From contig NZ_FRDA01000004.1 in assembly GCF_900143095.1 (NCBI RefSeq), positions 429,698 to 493,697 on the forward strand: 64,000 bases of DNA, written 5' to 3'. Shown here piece by piece: positions 1 to 8,323 of this stretch; position 1 is the first letter of the stretch; each line of letters opens with the position of its first letter. Below the pieces are notes generated by a model. The model did not search any database. It had not been told where the DNA came from and saw only the letters and a program-made list of their open reading frames with translations. The position numbers and the translations under genes are program-made. Source of the DNA: Pseudomonas asturiensis (GTDB taxonomy: Bacteria; Pseudomonadota; Gammaproteobacteria; Pseudomonadales; Pseudomonadaceae).

Positions 1-1188
1 GGCCGCGAACAGCTCAACGGCTTGCACATGATCGATCACCGGGAAATGTTCCGCTGTACCGCCCAGTTGCTGGAACGCCTGCGTATAAAACTGGACCCGG
101 AAGAGCTGGTCGGCAACCTGAGCATCGCCGAGCGGCAGATGGTCGAGATTGCGAAGGCGGTATCCTACAACTCCGATGTACTGATCATGGACGAGCCGAC
201 GTCGGCGATCACTGAGACCGAAGTTGCGCATCTGTTCTCCATCATTGGTGACCTGCGCGCCCAAGGCAAAGGCATCATTTACATCACCCACAAGATGAAC
301 GAAGTGTTCGAGATTGCCGACGAAGTGGCCGTGTTTCGTGATGGCTGCTACATCGGCCTGCAGCGTGCCGAGAGCATGGACGGCGACAGCCTGATTTCGA
401 TGATGGTAGGCCGTGAGGTGACCCAGCTGTTTCCGGAGCGCGAAAAACCGGTGGGTGATCTGCTGCTCTCGGTACGGGACCTGCGCTTGAACGGGATCTT
501 TCAGGGTGTGTCTTTCGACCTGCATGCCGGAGAGGTGCTGGGCATTGCCGGACTGATGGGCTCGGGCCGGACCAACGTCGCGGAAACCCTGTTCGGCATC
601 ACGCCCAGTGACGGCGGCGAGATCCACTTCGATGGCGCGGCCGTGCGCATCGGCGACCCGCACCAGGCTATCGGGCTGGGGTTTGCGCTGCTGACAGAAG
701 ATCGCAAACTCACCGGGCTGTTTCCCTGCCTGTCTGTGATGGAAAACATGGAGATGGCGGTGCTGGCCAATTACGCCGGCAATGGCTTCGTGAAGCAGAA
801 GGCCCTGCGCGCGCTGTGTGAGGACATGTGCAAAAAGTTGCGGGTCAAGACGCCGTCGCTGGAACAGTGCATCGACACATTGTCGGGCGGCAATCAGCAG
901 AAGGCCTTGCTGGCCCGCTGGCTGATGACCAACCCCAGGGTGCTGATTCTCGACGAACCTACCCGCGGCATCGACGTCGGCGCCAAGGCCGAGATTTATC
1001 GTCTGATTGCTTTCCTGGCCAGTGAGGGCATGGCGGTCATCATGATCTCCTCCGAGCTGCCCGAAGTCCTGGGCATGAGCGACCGGGTCATGGTCATGCA
1101 CGAGGGTGAAATGATGGGCATCCTGCCGCGCAGCGAAGCGACCCAGGAAAAGGTCATGCATCTGGCGTCCGGGCATCGGGCCCATTGA
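1..1188 (+). CDS. CUT2-family sugar ABC transporter ATP-binding protein, 5' truncated by window edge
   Basis: ATPase that would power import of a monosaccharide or cyclitol through the permease encoded next. The frame is open from base 1, so the start and first Walker A lie outside the window. The first nucleotide-binding domain is seen from its signature region ([15 protein letters not shown]) and Walker B ([11 protein letters not shown]). The second domain has the degenerate Walker A (GLMGSGRT, Arg in place of Lys) usual for RbsA/XylG/MglA proteins, then LSGGNQQK and [12 protein letters not shown]. The permease starts 67 bases downstream on the same strand. The permease resembles inositol-type IatP proteins, so myo-inositol is my first guess; ribose or another sugar cannot be excluded. 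No binding-protein gene is visible, presumably because it lies upstream of the window. Confidence 0.93.
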   Translation, partial: GREQLNGLHMIDHREMFRCTAQLLERLRIKLDPEELVGNLSIAERQMVEIAKAVSYNSDVLIMDEPTSAITETEVAHLFSIIGDLRAQGKGIIYITHKMNEVFEIADEVAVFRDGCYIGLQRAESMDGDSLISMMVGREVTQLFPEREKPVGDLLLSVRDLRLNGIFQGVSFDLHAGEVLGIAGLMGSGRTNVAETLFGITPSDGGEIHFDGAAVRIGDPHQAIGLGFALLTEDRKLTGLFPCLSVMENMEMAVLANYAGNGFVKQKALRALCEDMCKKLRVKTPSLEQCIDTLSGGNQQKALLARWLMTNPRVLILDEPTRGIDVGAKAEIYRLIAFLASEGMAVIMISSELPEVLGMSDRVMVMHEGEMMGILPRSEATQEKVMHLASGHRAH

Positions 1189-1255
1189 GTTTGCACGACC
1201 GGACGATTGCCATAAGAACTCGCCAGAAAAAGAACAAGAGCCAGAGGGAAAGAAC

Positions 1256-2281
1256 ATGAGCAACGCAATCCTGCAGAACAAACCGGCCCTGGCGCCGACC
1301 AAAGGCAAGCGGCGCCTGCCGACCGAATTAAGCATCTTTCTGGTGCTGATCGGAATCGGGCTGATTTTCGAACTGTTTGGCTGGATCGTTCGCGACCAGA
1401 GCTTTTTGCTCAACTCGCAACGGCTGGTGCTGATGATCCTGCAAGTGTCGATCATCGGCCTGCTGGCCATCGGCGTGACTCAGGTGATCATCACGACGGG
1501 TATCGATCTGTCGTCAGGCTCGGTACTGGCCTTGTCGGCGATGATTGCCGCGAGCCTGGCGCAGACGTCGGATTTCTCGCGTGCGGTATTCCCTTCGTTG
1601 ACCGATCTGCCCGTGTGGATACCGGTGGTGGTCGGTCTGGGTGTCGGGTTGCTGGCTGGTGCCATCAACGGCAGTATCATCGCCATCACCGGTATTCCGC
1701 CTTTTATCGCTACCCTCGGCATGATGGTGTCTGCCCGTGGGCTGGCGCGCTTCTACACGGAAGGCCAGCCTGTCAGCATGCTCTCGGATTCCTACACCGC
1801 TATCGGTCAGGGCGCGATGCCGGTGATCATCTTTCTGGTGGTAGCGGTCATCTTCCACATTGCGCTGCGCTACACCAAATATGGTAAGTACACTTACGCC
1901 ATCGGCGGCAACATGCAGGCGGCCCGCACGTCCGGGATCAACGTCAAGCGTCATCTAGTGATTGTCTACAGCATCGCCGGTCTGCTGGCCGGCCTTGCAG
2001 GCGTTGTCGCCTCGGCGCGGGCTGCCACAGGTCAAGCGGGCATGGGCATGTCTTACGAGCTGGACGCCATTGCCGCAGCGGTGATTGGCGGCACCAGTCT
2101 GGCCGGCGGAGTAGGGCGTATCACCGGGACCGTCATTGGTGCGTTGATCCTGGGGGTGATGGCCAGCGGGTTTACCTTTGTCGGTGTTGACGCCTACGTG
2201 CAGGACATCATCAAGGGGCTGATCATTGTGGTGGCGGTCGTGATCGATCAATATCGTAACAAGCGCAAGACCAAGCGCTGA
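1256..2281 (+). CDS. CUT2-family sugar ABC transporter permease (candidate myo-inositol permease)
   Basis: Inner-membrane channel subunit of 341 aa, normal for BPD_transp_2 permeases. Hydrophobic segments are spread along the whole chain after a basic N-terminus. The family signatures VTQVIITTGIDLSSGSV and IAAAVIGGTSLAGGVG are present. ATG at 1256 is preceded by a purine-rich AGAGGGAAAG ribosome site. It follows the ATPase gene closely, so the two are co-transcribed. The sequence recalls IatP-type inositol permeases found beside iol genes in Pseudomonas, but no iol gene lies inside the window, so the substrate is inference. A strong hairpin lies just after the stop codon, so this is the last gene of its operon. 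Confidence 0.93.
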   Translation: MSNAILQNKPALAPTKGKRRLPTELSIFLVLIGIGLIFELFGWIVRDQSFLLNSQRLVLMILQVSIIGLLAIGVTQVIITTGIDLSSGSVLALSAMIAASLAQTSDFSRAVFPSLTDLPVWIPVVVGLGVGLLAGAINGSIIAITGIPPFIATLGMMVSARGLARFYTEGQPVSMLSDSYTAIGQGAMPVIIFLVVAVIFHIALRYTKYGKYTYAIGGNMQAARTSGINVKRHLVIVYSIAGLLAGLAGVVASARAATGQAGMGMSYELDAIAAAVIGGTSLAGGVGRITGTVIGALILGVMASGFTFVGVDAYVQDIIKGLIIVVAVVIDQYRNKRKTKR

Positions 2282-2301
2282 GCGACACCGGAGCAAACCA
2301 T

Positions 2302-2333
2302 GCGCACAAGGGCCTTCAAGGCCCTTTTGTGCG
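2302..2333 (+). terminator. Rho-independent terminator of the sugar ABC operon
   Basis: A GCACAAGGGCCTT arm pairs with AAGGCCCTTTTGTGC across a very short loop, 20 bases after the permease stop. The descending arm contains a TTTT run. It reads well as the operon's transcription end. Confidence 0.7.
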
Positions 2334-2461
2334 TGATAAGGAAGCTGGAACCGATGGGGTCTGCGTCGGTCAGACCCTCATCCAGCCAAGCGCGATACAG
2401 GTTTGGTGCCGGGTTTTCAGGGGCTAACGCGCAATTGTTGTCCAAAATACCTTCAATTGTG

Positions 2462-2490
2462 TTGCCGAGTGCGCGAGGCGGCCTTAGACT
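2462..2490 (+). promoter_or_regulatory. Putative sigma-70 promoter for the dksA-like gene
   Basis: TTGCCG (2462-2467) and TAGACT (2485-2490) are separated by 17 bases and followed by a GC-rich discriminator (GCCGCCCC). This would give a leader of roughly 95 nt before the ATG at 2594. It is called from sequence pattern alone. Confidence 0.45.
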
Positions 2491-2504
2491 GCCGCCCCTC
2501 GTAA

Positions 2505-2581
2505 ATTGAGTGCCAGGTGGCGCTTGGAGATCATGGCGCTTGTACGGCAACGTTGAGCCGCTCCTCAATGCACGTTTTTTT
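2505..2581 (+). promoter_or_regulatory. Possible attenuator leader in front of the dksA-like gene
   Basis: CGTTGAG (2551-2557) can pair with CTCAATG (2564-2570) to form a 7-bp hairpin, followed by CACG and seven T (2575-2581), only 12 bases before the start codon. An upstream ATTGAG (2505-2510) can pair with the same CTCAAT, giving a mutually exclusive structure. The segment between carries a direct repeat TGGCGCTTG (2518-2526 and 2534-2542). The stem is short and includes one G-T pair, so terminator strength is uncertain. The stretch 2334-2593 holds no convincing gene. Confidence 0.35.
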
Positions 2582-2593
2582 ATAGAGAAATCA

Positions 2594-2998
2594 ATGACAA
2601 AGGAAAAGTTGCTGGCCATGCCGGCCGATGACTACATGAACGCCGAGCAGCACGCTTTCTTCGTCGAGCTGTTGCAGAACATGAAGGTCGAAATCCACGA
2701 GCGAATCGAGCAGAGCCGCATTGCCATCGAAAGCCTGGATACGCCTGCCGACCCTGCTGATGCTGCTTCTGTTGAAGAAGAGCGTCACTGGCTGGTCAAT
2801 GTTATTGACCGTGATCAGCGCATGCTTCCGCAGCTGGAAATGGCATTGTCGCGCATTGCCGAAGACACCTTCGGCTGGTGCGATGACAGCGGCGAGCCTA
2901 TCGGCCTCAAGCGCCTGCTGATCAGCCCGACGACCAAGTATTGCATCGAAGCGCAAGAGCGCCACGAGCAGATCGACAAGCACCAGCGCCAGGCCTGA
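2594..2998 (+). CDS. DksA/TraR-family RNA polymerase-binding protein with only two zinc-site cysteines (DksA2-like)
   Basis: 134-aa protein predicted to enter the RNA polymerase secondary channel and modulate transcription, with ppGpp in the family. The coiled-coil tip keeps the two key acidic residues (DPAD, Asp53 and Asp56) and the following Ala. The C-terminal globular domain reads CDDS and CIEA where canonical DksA has CxxC and CxxC. Cys96 and Cys117 therefore remain, while Ser99 and Ala120 replace the other two ligands. This matches zinc-independent DksA2-type proteins known in P. aeruginosa, which have the same length. I chose ATG 2594 because it gives the family N-terminus (MTKEKLLAMP); the frame stays open upstream to 2510 with unrelated residues. 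It is monocistronic between two terminators. Confidence 0.88.
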   Translation: MTKEKLLAMPADDYMNAEQHAFFVELLQNMKVEIHERIEQSRIAIESLDTPADPADAASVEEERHWLVNVIDRDQRMLPQLEMALSRIAEDTFGWCDDSGEPIGLKRLLISPTTKYCIEAQERHEQIDKHQRQA

Positions 2999-3025
2999 TT
3001 CACAGGACCCTTGTGGTGCAATGCG

Positions 3026-3059
3026 ACCGGGAGGCAAGAGATTGCCTCCCGGTTTTGTT
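3026..3059 (+). terminator. Rho-independent terminator of the dksA-like gene
   Basis: A perfect 12-bp stem ACCGGGAGGCAA / TTGCCTCCCGGT with a GAGA loop is followed by TTTGTT, 27 bases after the stop codon. Confidence 0.85.
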
Positions 3060-3177
3060 ATGCCTGAAATTTGCCATGACGCTCATTCCTGCTTACAACC
3101 ATAGGCTCATGGCACATTGCTGTTTTCTGGCGTTTAATGAGGAGAATAACGACAAATCACAACAGGGGTAACGCAGC

Positions 3178-4755
3178 ATGTCCGAGAGCGCATTGGAAGC
3201 GGTCCGCTTGTGGGTTCCCGCATTGCAGAGCGTCGTGCTGTGTGTGCTGTTGGCGGCAATGACCTTTGCCGGCCTGTCGTTTTATTTCGCCATTCCCGCT
3301 GGCCTGTTGTTGCTCTGGCTACCGCGTCTGCTGCATAGAGGCACTGCCCGACCTGCCGCGCAATCGACCGATAGCGCCATCGGGCTTTTGGCCCGCGACC
3401 TCTCCCACACCACCAGCCACAATGCGCTGTCCGCCGCGCAGGTGGCGTTTGCCGTGCGCCAGTTGGCGGGCAAGGTTCAGTCGCAACTCGACGCAGCCGA
3501 GCAGGTGGTCAGCAGCGCCGATCTCATGATCGCGACCGAGCAACAAACCGCCCAGTTGAGCCAGCAGGCATTGTCTGCGGCCAGCCAGGCGCGTCAACGC
3601 AGCGATGCCGGAAGCGGCGTACTGACCGAGTCCATCCAGCGCATGCACCGGTTGAGTCAGGGCGCTGTGCAGAGTCGCGAACTGATCGAGGCGCTAAGCC
3701 AGCGCAGCGAAGAAATTCAACGTGTGACGATGGTGATCCAGTCCATCGCCAGCCAGACCAACCTGCTGGCGCTCAACGCAGCGATCGAAGCGGCCCGGGC
3801 GGGCGAGCACGGCCGAGGCTTTGCCGTTGTCGCCGACGAGGTGCGCGGCCTCGCCGGGCGTACCGCCAGTGCGACCCAGGAAGTGGGGCAGATGGTGGCC
3901 GATATCCAGCAGCGCACCTCGCAGGTCGTGGGGCAAATACGTCAGCTTTCAACCGATCTGGATGCCGGTGTCGAGCAGGTCGAACTCACCGGGCAGCACC
4001 TTGAAAGCATTGCGCGCCTGGCCGTAGAGGTGGAAAGCCAGGTGGGTGAAATCGCGCACGGCGCGCAAACCAATCAGGACCAGTTGGCCAGTTTGTTCGT
4101 GGCGGTCGAACGCATGCGCAGTGATCTTGCGGTCAGCGATGAGCAGACGCGGCACTTGGCCAAGGCCGCGGTACAGATGGAAGGACAGGCAGAGACCATC
4201 AGTCAGCGTCTGGCGCAGGTTGGCCTGGATGATTATCACCAGCGTATCTATGACCTGGCTCGTGAGGGTGCGCAGCAGATCGCGGCGAAGTTCGAAGCCG
4301 ACATTGATCGAGGCGCTGTCAGCCTCGATGATCTGTTTGATCGACAGTACAAGCCTATTCCAGGCACCTCACCGACGCGCTTCAATACCCGCTTCGACCG
4401 GTACACCGATCAGGTGCTGCCCGGTGTTCAGGAACCGTTGTTGTCGCGCCACGAAGGCCTCGTGTTTGCGATTGCCTGCACCCAGCAGGGCTACGTGCCG
4501 ACTCACAACGCTGCGTTCAATCAGCCGTTGACTGGCGATCCTTCAGTGGATAACGCACGCAATCGCAGTAAGCGAAAATTCGATGATCGCACGGGTATTC
4601 GTTGCGGCAGCCATCAGCAGCCGGTCCTGCTACAGACCTACACCCGGGACACTGGCGAGCTGATGCACGATCTTTCGGTGCCGATCCTGATCAAGGGACG
4701 GCATTGGGGCGGGTTGCGGCTGGGCTACAAGCCTGAAGGTGCGGTCGCGAAGTAG
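3178..4755 (+). CDS. Membrane-bound methyl-accepting chemotaxis protein with C-terminal extra domain
   Basis: 525-aa chemoreceptor. Two hydrophobic segments lie near the N-terminus (about residues 18-35 and 38-55) with almost no periplasmic loop. The long signalling coiled coil follows, with the hairpin tip [20 protein letters not shown] that contacts CheA and CheW. After it, from about residue 355, comes a globular region of roughly 165 residues ([35 protein letters not shown]) that looks like a cytoplasmic sensory fold placed after the signalling domain. The chain lacks a classical periplasmic ligand domain, so it probably senses an internal cue or a partner protein. I do not recognise the ligand. 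The ribosome site is AGGGG at about 3166. No che gene is nearby. Confidence 0.9.
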   Translation: MSESALEAVRLWVPALQSVVLCVLLAAMTFAGLSFYFAIPAGLLLLWLPRLLHRGTARPAAQSTDSAIGLLARDLSHTTSHNALSAAQVAFAVRQLAGKVQSQLDAAEQVVSSADLMIATEQQTAQLSQQALSAASQARQRSDAGSGVLTESIQRMHRLSQGAVQSRELIEALSQRSEEIQRVTMVIQSIASQTNLLALNAAIEAARAGEHGRGFAVVADEVRGLAGRTASATQEVGQMVADIQQRTSQVVGQIRQLSTDLDAGVEQVELTGQHLESIARLAVEVESQVGEIAHGAQTNQDQLASLFVAVERMRSDLAVSDEQTRHLAKAAVQMEGQAETISQRLAQVGLDDYHQRIYDLAREGAQQIAAKFEADIDRGAVSLDDLFDRQYKPIPGTSPTRFNTRFDRYTDQVLPGVQEPLLSRHEGLVFAIACTQQGYVPTHNAAFNQPLTGDPSVDNARNRSKRKFDDRTGIRCGSHQQPVLLQTYTRDTGELMHDLSVPILIKGRHWGGLRLGYKPEGAVAK

Positions 4756-4983
4756 TCACTTGTTGTGTCTGTAACAGGAAACGCTTACACATATAGTTAT
4801 CGACTCATCCTGAGCGGCAACGCTATATCGGTTAAATACCGCATGTTTAATACGTAGGAAGTTTCTGAAAAGTTTCTCCGTTACTTGACTGTTTGCTCTC
4901 GCTGAGCAAGCTACTTGAATCAACGTAATGATTTGTTGATTTAAAAGCGGCTAATACAGGGCCGATTCAAGGACGGAAATAAA
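4756..4983. other. AT-rich intergenic region upstream of the DUF2235 lipase gene
   Basis: The base composition is visibly lower in GC than its flanks. It holds two small inverted repeats, TTGCTC/GAGCAA around 4893-4909 and AATCAAC/GTTGATT at 4918-4924 and 4935-4941. I see no clear terminator for the chemoreceptor gene and no confident sigma-70 promoter. The downstream gene's ribosome site is AAGGACGG near 4971. Confidence 0.4.
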
Positions 4984-6465
4984 ATGAAAAGTACAAGGGA
5001 TGTTAAAGAAAAGTGTTCGGTCTCCGATGCTGCTGCGTTAAGAGTCACCGTTCGTGTAGGTCTTTTCTTCGATGGTACGGGGAATAATCGCATCAATAGC
5101 CGCATTGGCGCTGATTGTCAGGCGCTGATGGAAGTCAATGGCGATCGCCACATCAAAGAGTGTGCAGGGCGTCACGCTGATCCAGGCAGTAGTTACAGTA
5201 ACGACCTCAGTAATATTGCGAGGCTTGTCGATCTGTATCGTCATCAGCCTGTTGCGGCAAACGATGGACATGGCCTGAGAGTGTATTGGCCTGTGTACGT
5301 CAGCGGTGCGGGAACGACGTCGGGTTGCCGTGATTCGTTGTGGCCCGGGCAGAGCTTCGGTAGGGGCCCTACCGGCGTCGTGGCCAAGGTCGAGCGGGCA
5401 TTCAAGAAGCTGGACGCACGTTGCCGGGCATTTACCGATGAAAATCCCGGGTGTGTGATCGCGGCCCTCGAACTGGATGTATTCGGTTTCAGCCGCGGCG
5501 GCGCGTCGGCCCGGCATTTTGTCAATGAGATACTCAAGAAAACCACAGGCATGCTTGAGCCCGTGCTGCGCAGCAGAAAAGTGCGCCTGAGCGAGGATTT
5601 CAGCTGGGCAAACGACAGCGTACGGATCAAGGTCGTCGGTCTTTTCGATACGGTCGCGGCCATTGGCAGTTTCAAGGATCTGGGTAATGTCAGCGACTTC
5701 GCCAATGGTCGGGTGAACCTTTATCTGCCCCCCGGTTGTGCTCAGCAAATCCTCCATCTGGTGGCCCGTGACGAGCTGCGCCGCAACTTTGCACTCAATA
5801 GCATCAGACCCGTGTGGTCGCGTGAGATTGTGCTGCCCGGCGTGCATTCGGACATCGGAGGGGGGTATCCGCCGCAAATGCAGGAAAGCGTACTGTTGAC
5901 GCGACCCCGTATCGACAATGGCTGCACCGACCATCCCACTGCATCGACCTGTGCCTGGCTGCAAGCCCGTGAAGAGTTGCAACAGCTCGATGCCGAGCGC
6001 TGGCTGGACCCGCAGGATGCTCAGGCAATGCTGCAGGTGCAGGCCTGCGACACGTTCTACAAAGCGAGCCGCTCTTCATTGGGTGGGCGTTCTGCGGTGG
6101 TGGCGGCCTGCTTGCGAAGGCAGGTTTTTGGTCACTTGTCTCGCGTGCATCTGCGGGTCATGCATGCGCTGGCGCTTGACGAAGGTGTGCCGTTCGAACC
6201 CATTCCCTTGACGCAGGATCTCCAGTTGCCGGGAGAGCTTGAAGGGATCGCACGCAAGCTGATCGACTATGCGCGGGGCGAGCCGTATTCACTGAGTGAC
6301 GATGAAGAGCAGGTACTGCGCTGGCGCTATATTCATCATTCGGCACACTGGGGGGCGGCCATTGGAAGTCTGGGCAGTCTGGGCGATGCAGTGTTCGTGC
6401 ATGCGCCTGAGCCGGGGGGCCGGATACTTCACCCCAATATCGGGCAGCCCGGCTATCCCCAGTGA
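4984..6465 (+). CDS. DUF2235 alpha/beta-hydrolase, Tle1-like phospholipase (candidate T6SS effector)
   Basis: 493-aa protein with the DUF2235 layout. GLFFDGTGNN lies at residues 26-35, the nucleophile elbow GFSRG contains Ser170, LFDT contains Asp222, and the GVHSDIGGGY motif contains His288, giving a complete Ser-Asp-His triad. DUF2235 proteins of this type are Tle1-class lipid hydrolases delivered by type VI secretion to kill neighbouring bacteria. There is no signal peptide, as expected for T6SS cargo. No vgrG, PAAR, hcp, chaperone or obvious lipoprotein immunity gene is adjacent, so the T6SS link is inference; a housekeeping intracellular esterase is the alternative. The 5' flank is AT-rich, which may indicate acquisition. 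A terminator follows directly. Confidence 0.85.
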   Translation: MKSTRDVKEKCSVSDAAALRVTVRVGLFFDGTGNNRINSRIGADCQALMEVNGDRHIKECAGRHADPGSSYSNDLSNIARLVDLYRHQPVAANDGHGLRVYWPVYVSGAGTTSGCRDSLWPGQSFGRGPTGVVAKVERAFKKLDARCRAFTDENPGCVIAALELDVFGFSRGGASARHFVNEILKKTTGMLEPVLRSRKVRLSEDFSWANDSVRIKVVGLFDTVAAIGSFKDLGNVSDFANGRVNLYLPPGCAQQILHLVARDELRRNFALNSIRPVWSREIVLPGVHSDIGGGYPPQMQESVLLTRPRIDNGCTDHPTASTCAWLQAREELQQLDAERWLDPQDAQAMLQVQACDTFYKASRSSLGGRSAVVAACLRRQVFGHLSRVHLRVMHALALDEGVPFEPIPLTQDLQLPGELEGIARKLIDYARGEPYSLSDDEEQVLRWRYIHHSAHWGAAIGSLGSLGDAVFVHAPEPGGRILHPNIGQPGYPQ

Positions 6466-6468
6466 GGC

Positions 6469-6496
6469 CCGGTGACTGAACGCGTCATCGGTTTTT
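6469..6496 (+). terminator. Rho-independent terminator of the DUF2235 lipase gene
   Basis: The stem CCGGTGAC / GTCATCGG (8 bp, one G-T pair) has a 7-base loop and is followed by TTTTT. It sits between the lipase stop codon and the convergent small gene. Confidence 0.7.
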
Positions 6497-6500
6497 CGAA

Positions 6501-6737
6501 TCAAGGGCTCTTGTGCAGCAGGGCGTTCAACTCGTCCACCACAGGGGCCCACTCTGCATCGCTGCGCAGCTCTTCTTTCAGAAAATCTGCCTGCTGTCTT
6601 GTCCAGAAATCGGCATCGACCAGTTTGACGTCGTCAGGCAATTGGTGGGCCTGGGCAAACTTTGTAATGTCGTCTTCATCCGAGGGCAGTCCCAATTGAT
6701 CAAACAGTCCAGCCAGAGTCGGGTTCGGCAATTCCAT
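6501..6737 (-). CDS. DUF2789 family small protein
   Basis: 78-aa acidic cytoplasmic protein. It matches what I know of DUF2789: an N-terminal LFDQLGLPSDEDDI segment, then DADFWTRQQADFLKEELRSD and a short C-terminal helix. The function of the family is unknown to me. It is convergent with the lipase gene and separated from it only by a terminator, so a functional link such as immunity is not supported: it has no signal peptide or membrane segment and belongs to a widely conserved Pseudomonas family. The start is the only in-frame ATG giving the family N-terminus. Confidence 0.8.
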   Translation of the reverse strand: MELPNPTLAGLFDQLGLPSDEDDITKFAQAHQLPDDVKLVDADFWTRQQADFLKEELRSDAEWAPVVDELNALLHKSP

Positions 6738-7180
6738 GTCATCTCCTCGACGAGGGGTTGCCTCGTACAGTCATTGGTTCTGTATCGGAGTCTCGTGAGG
6801 CGATGAGAGTTCGATGCATTTTACCGTGATGTCACGTTGGTCTTTTACCCAGGCAGGTCAGGTGATATGTTCTGCATGCTGAGGGGCCCTGTAGAAGCCG
6901 GGTTCTGCCTGTTCAGCTACTCTTCGGTTGTCACGACGGCGTCTTCAGGCTGAAGGTGCGGCGTGCGCGACATCGTTTGTACAAAAGGCATATATCCCGT
7001 TGATGCTGCGAGCCGGTAGAATCCGTGCCCAGCCTGCACAGGGGCTCGGATGGCCTGCCCGGCAGTCCGGGGTGCAGCGTATCAACAGGTCTTGGCCGCA
7101 CCCGGCGGCAACACGGATGAACGACTTTTAACTGCCTGAATGCCAGGCAGCTTCATTTATCACGTTTGGGGGTTTGTACT
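6738..7180. other. Intergenic region, no gene recognised
   Basis: About 440 bases between divergent small genes. An open frame on the plus strand at 6928-7131 has no recognisable product, no good ribosome site and a biased composition, so I do not call it. A GCCTGAATGCCAGGC inverted element lies at about 7134-7148, ahead of the next gene. No RNA gene is recognised. Confidence 0.4.
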
Positions 7181-7648
7181 TTGGCTGTAAGCAACCTGGA
7201 TACCCACGCTCTGTTTGTGCTCGGCGATTTGCGTGCACAGTTGGTCAAGCAATTTCAATCGCGTTTCGTGTATGTCGTTGAACAATCGGCCGAAGGCATT
7301 TATATCGCTGAAATCGACACCGACACTGCTCTGGTCGTTGATGACAAACCACGTCTTGAACTCAAGGTCGGCGATCATTTTCGGGCGTCGGTATTACCCA
7401 GCCGCGAAGGCGGAAAGTTTGAATTGAAGTTTCGCGAGATCAAACTGACTGTTTACGGTCTGGGTGAATACGCATTTGTCGACACCGCCGAAGGTCACGG
7501 CATCGTGTTCAAGGAAGGTCATACCGTGCTCATGGTCTTTGCAGCCACCGAACAATTGCAGGCAGGCATGAGCAAGACGTTAAAGACTGCCGTTGGCAAG
7601 GCCGCCAAATGGCGCAAGGGCGAACTCGCGTTCAAGGCCAGCGAATAA
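7181..7648 (+). CDS. Conserved hypothetical protein, about 155 aa
   Basis: Soluble protein with no signal peptide, membrane segment or recognised motif. It looks like a mixed alpha/beta fold with many short strands (RFVYVVEQSAEGIYIAEI, GEYAFVDTAEGHGIVF) and a basic C-terminal tail (KAAKWRKGELAFKASE). I place the start at TTG 7181 because GGGGG at 7168-7172 gives an 8-base spacing. The frame is also open to a TTG at 7166, which would add five residues and overlap the ribosome site. It ends 19 bases before the convergent mnhG stop. Its function is unknown to me. Confidence 0.7.
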   Translation: MAVSNLDTHALFVLGDLRAQLVKQFQSRFVYVVEQSAEGIYIAEIDTDTALVVDDKPRLELKVGDHFRASVLPSREGGKFELKFREIKLTVYGLGEYAFVDTAEGHGIVFKEGHTVLMVFAATEQLQAGMSKTLKTAVGKAAKWRKGELAFKASE

Positions 7649-7667
7649 GGCGAGTCTGGACGGCCCT

Positions 7668-8048
7668 TCAACTGCCTGCTGATTCACCTTCGGTACGCCC
7701 GCCGCTGACTTCCGCGGGCACATCCTCGCCCGCCATGCGTTTGCGAAACAGGCCGGTGCGAGCCAGCAACAGTGTCGTGACCGGGACCGTTATCGCCAGC
7801 AGGACAGGGATGAGCCAGGCGTGAATCACCGGTTCGGACTTGAGTGCAGAAAAGTAGATGATCGACGCCAGGGCCACGCACCATGCCCCCAGCGTCGAGG
7901 CCAGGGCGGTTGGGTGCATGCGCTGGAAAAAGTCTTTCAGGCGCAGCAGCCCCAGCGCGCCGGTCAGGGTGAACAGGCTGCTGGCGACCAGCAGCACGGC
8001 TGTCAGGACTTCGGCCCAGAAGGGCACTTGCAACGATAGGCCGGTCAT
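7668..8048 (-). CDS. mnhG: Na+/H+ (K+/H+) antiporter subunit G
   Basis: 126-aa subunit of the Mrp-type multisubunit cation/proton antiporter in the inner membrane. Three hydrophobic segments are seen, with the family core GALGLLRLKDFFQRMHP. The polar tail after about residue 105 is longer than in minimal MnhG proteins. It is the last gene of the operon; its start overlaps the mnhF stop by four bases. The complex exchanges protons for Na+ or K+ and supports pH and salt homeostasis. Confidence 0.93.
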   Translation of the reverse strand: MTGLSLQVPFWAEVLTAVLLVASSLFTLTGALGLLRLKDFFQRMHPTALASTLGAWCVALASIIYFSALKSEPVIHAWLIPVLLAITVPVTTLLLARTGLFRKRMAGEDVPAEVSGGRTEGESAGS

Positions 8049-8323
8049 TCTATTACCTCTCCGCGCAGCAGGAACTTGGCCAGGGCGAACGAGCCGACGA
8101 AGCCGAACAGGGCGATCAGCATCGCCGCCTCGAAATAGGTATCGCTGGCATAGCGTATGCCCAGCACCAGCATCATCAGCATGGCCGTGATGTAGAGGTA
8201 ATCCAGCGCCAGGACGCGGTCCTGGGCCGAAGGGCCCTTGAGCAGGCGCAGCAGGGTAATGACCATGGCCAGCGCAAAAATCAGCAGGCTGATCAGGATG
8301 GCGTTGTCGAGCAGTGCACTCAT
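8045..8323 (-). CDS. mnhF: Na+/H+ (K+/H+) antiporter subunit F
   Basis: 92-aa membrane protein with three transmembrane helices and the MnhF core RLLKGPSAQDRVLALDYL. Four-base overlaps with mnhE upstream and mnhG downstream indicate translational coupling in the seven-function Mrp operon. Confidence 0.93.
   Translation of the reverse strand: MSALLDNAILISLLIFALAMVITLLRLLKGPSAQDRVLALDYLYITAMLMMLVLGIRYASDTYFEAAMLIALFGFVGSFALAKFLLRGEVIE

Noticed and set aside
6501..6737. DUF2789 gene as immunity protein for the DUF2235 lipase
   Set aside because: It is convergent, separated by a terminator, lacks export signals or membrane segments and belongs to a broadly conserved housekeeping-type family.
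6928..7131. 67-codon plus-strand open frame upstream of the hypothetical gene at 7181
   Set aside because: No Shine-Dalgarno sequence and a biased Arg/Pro/Ala composition; no recognisable family.
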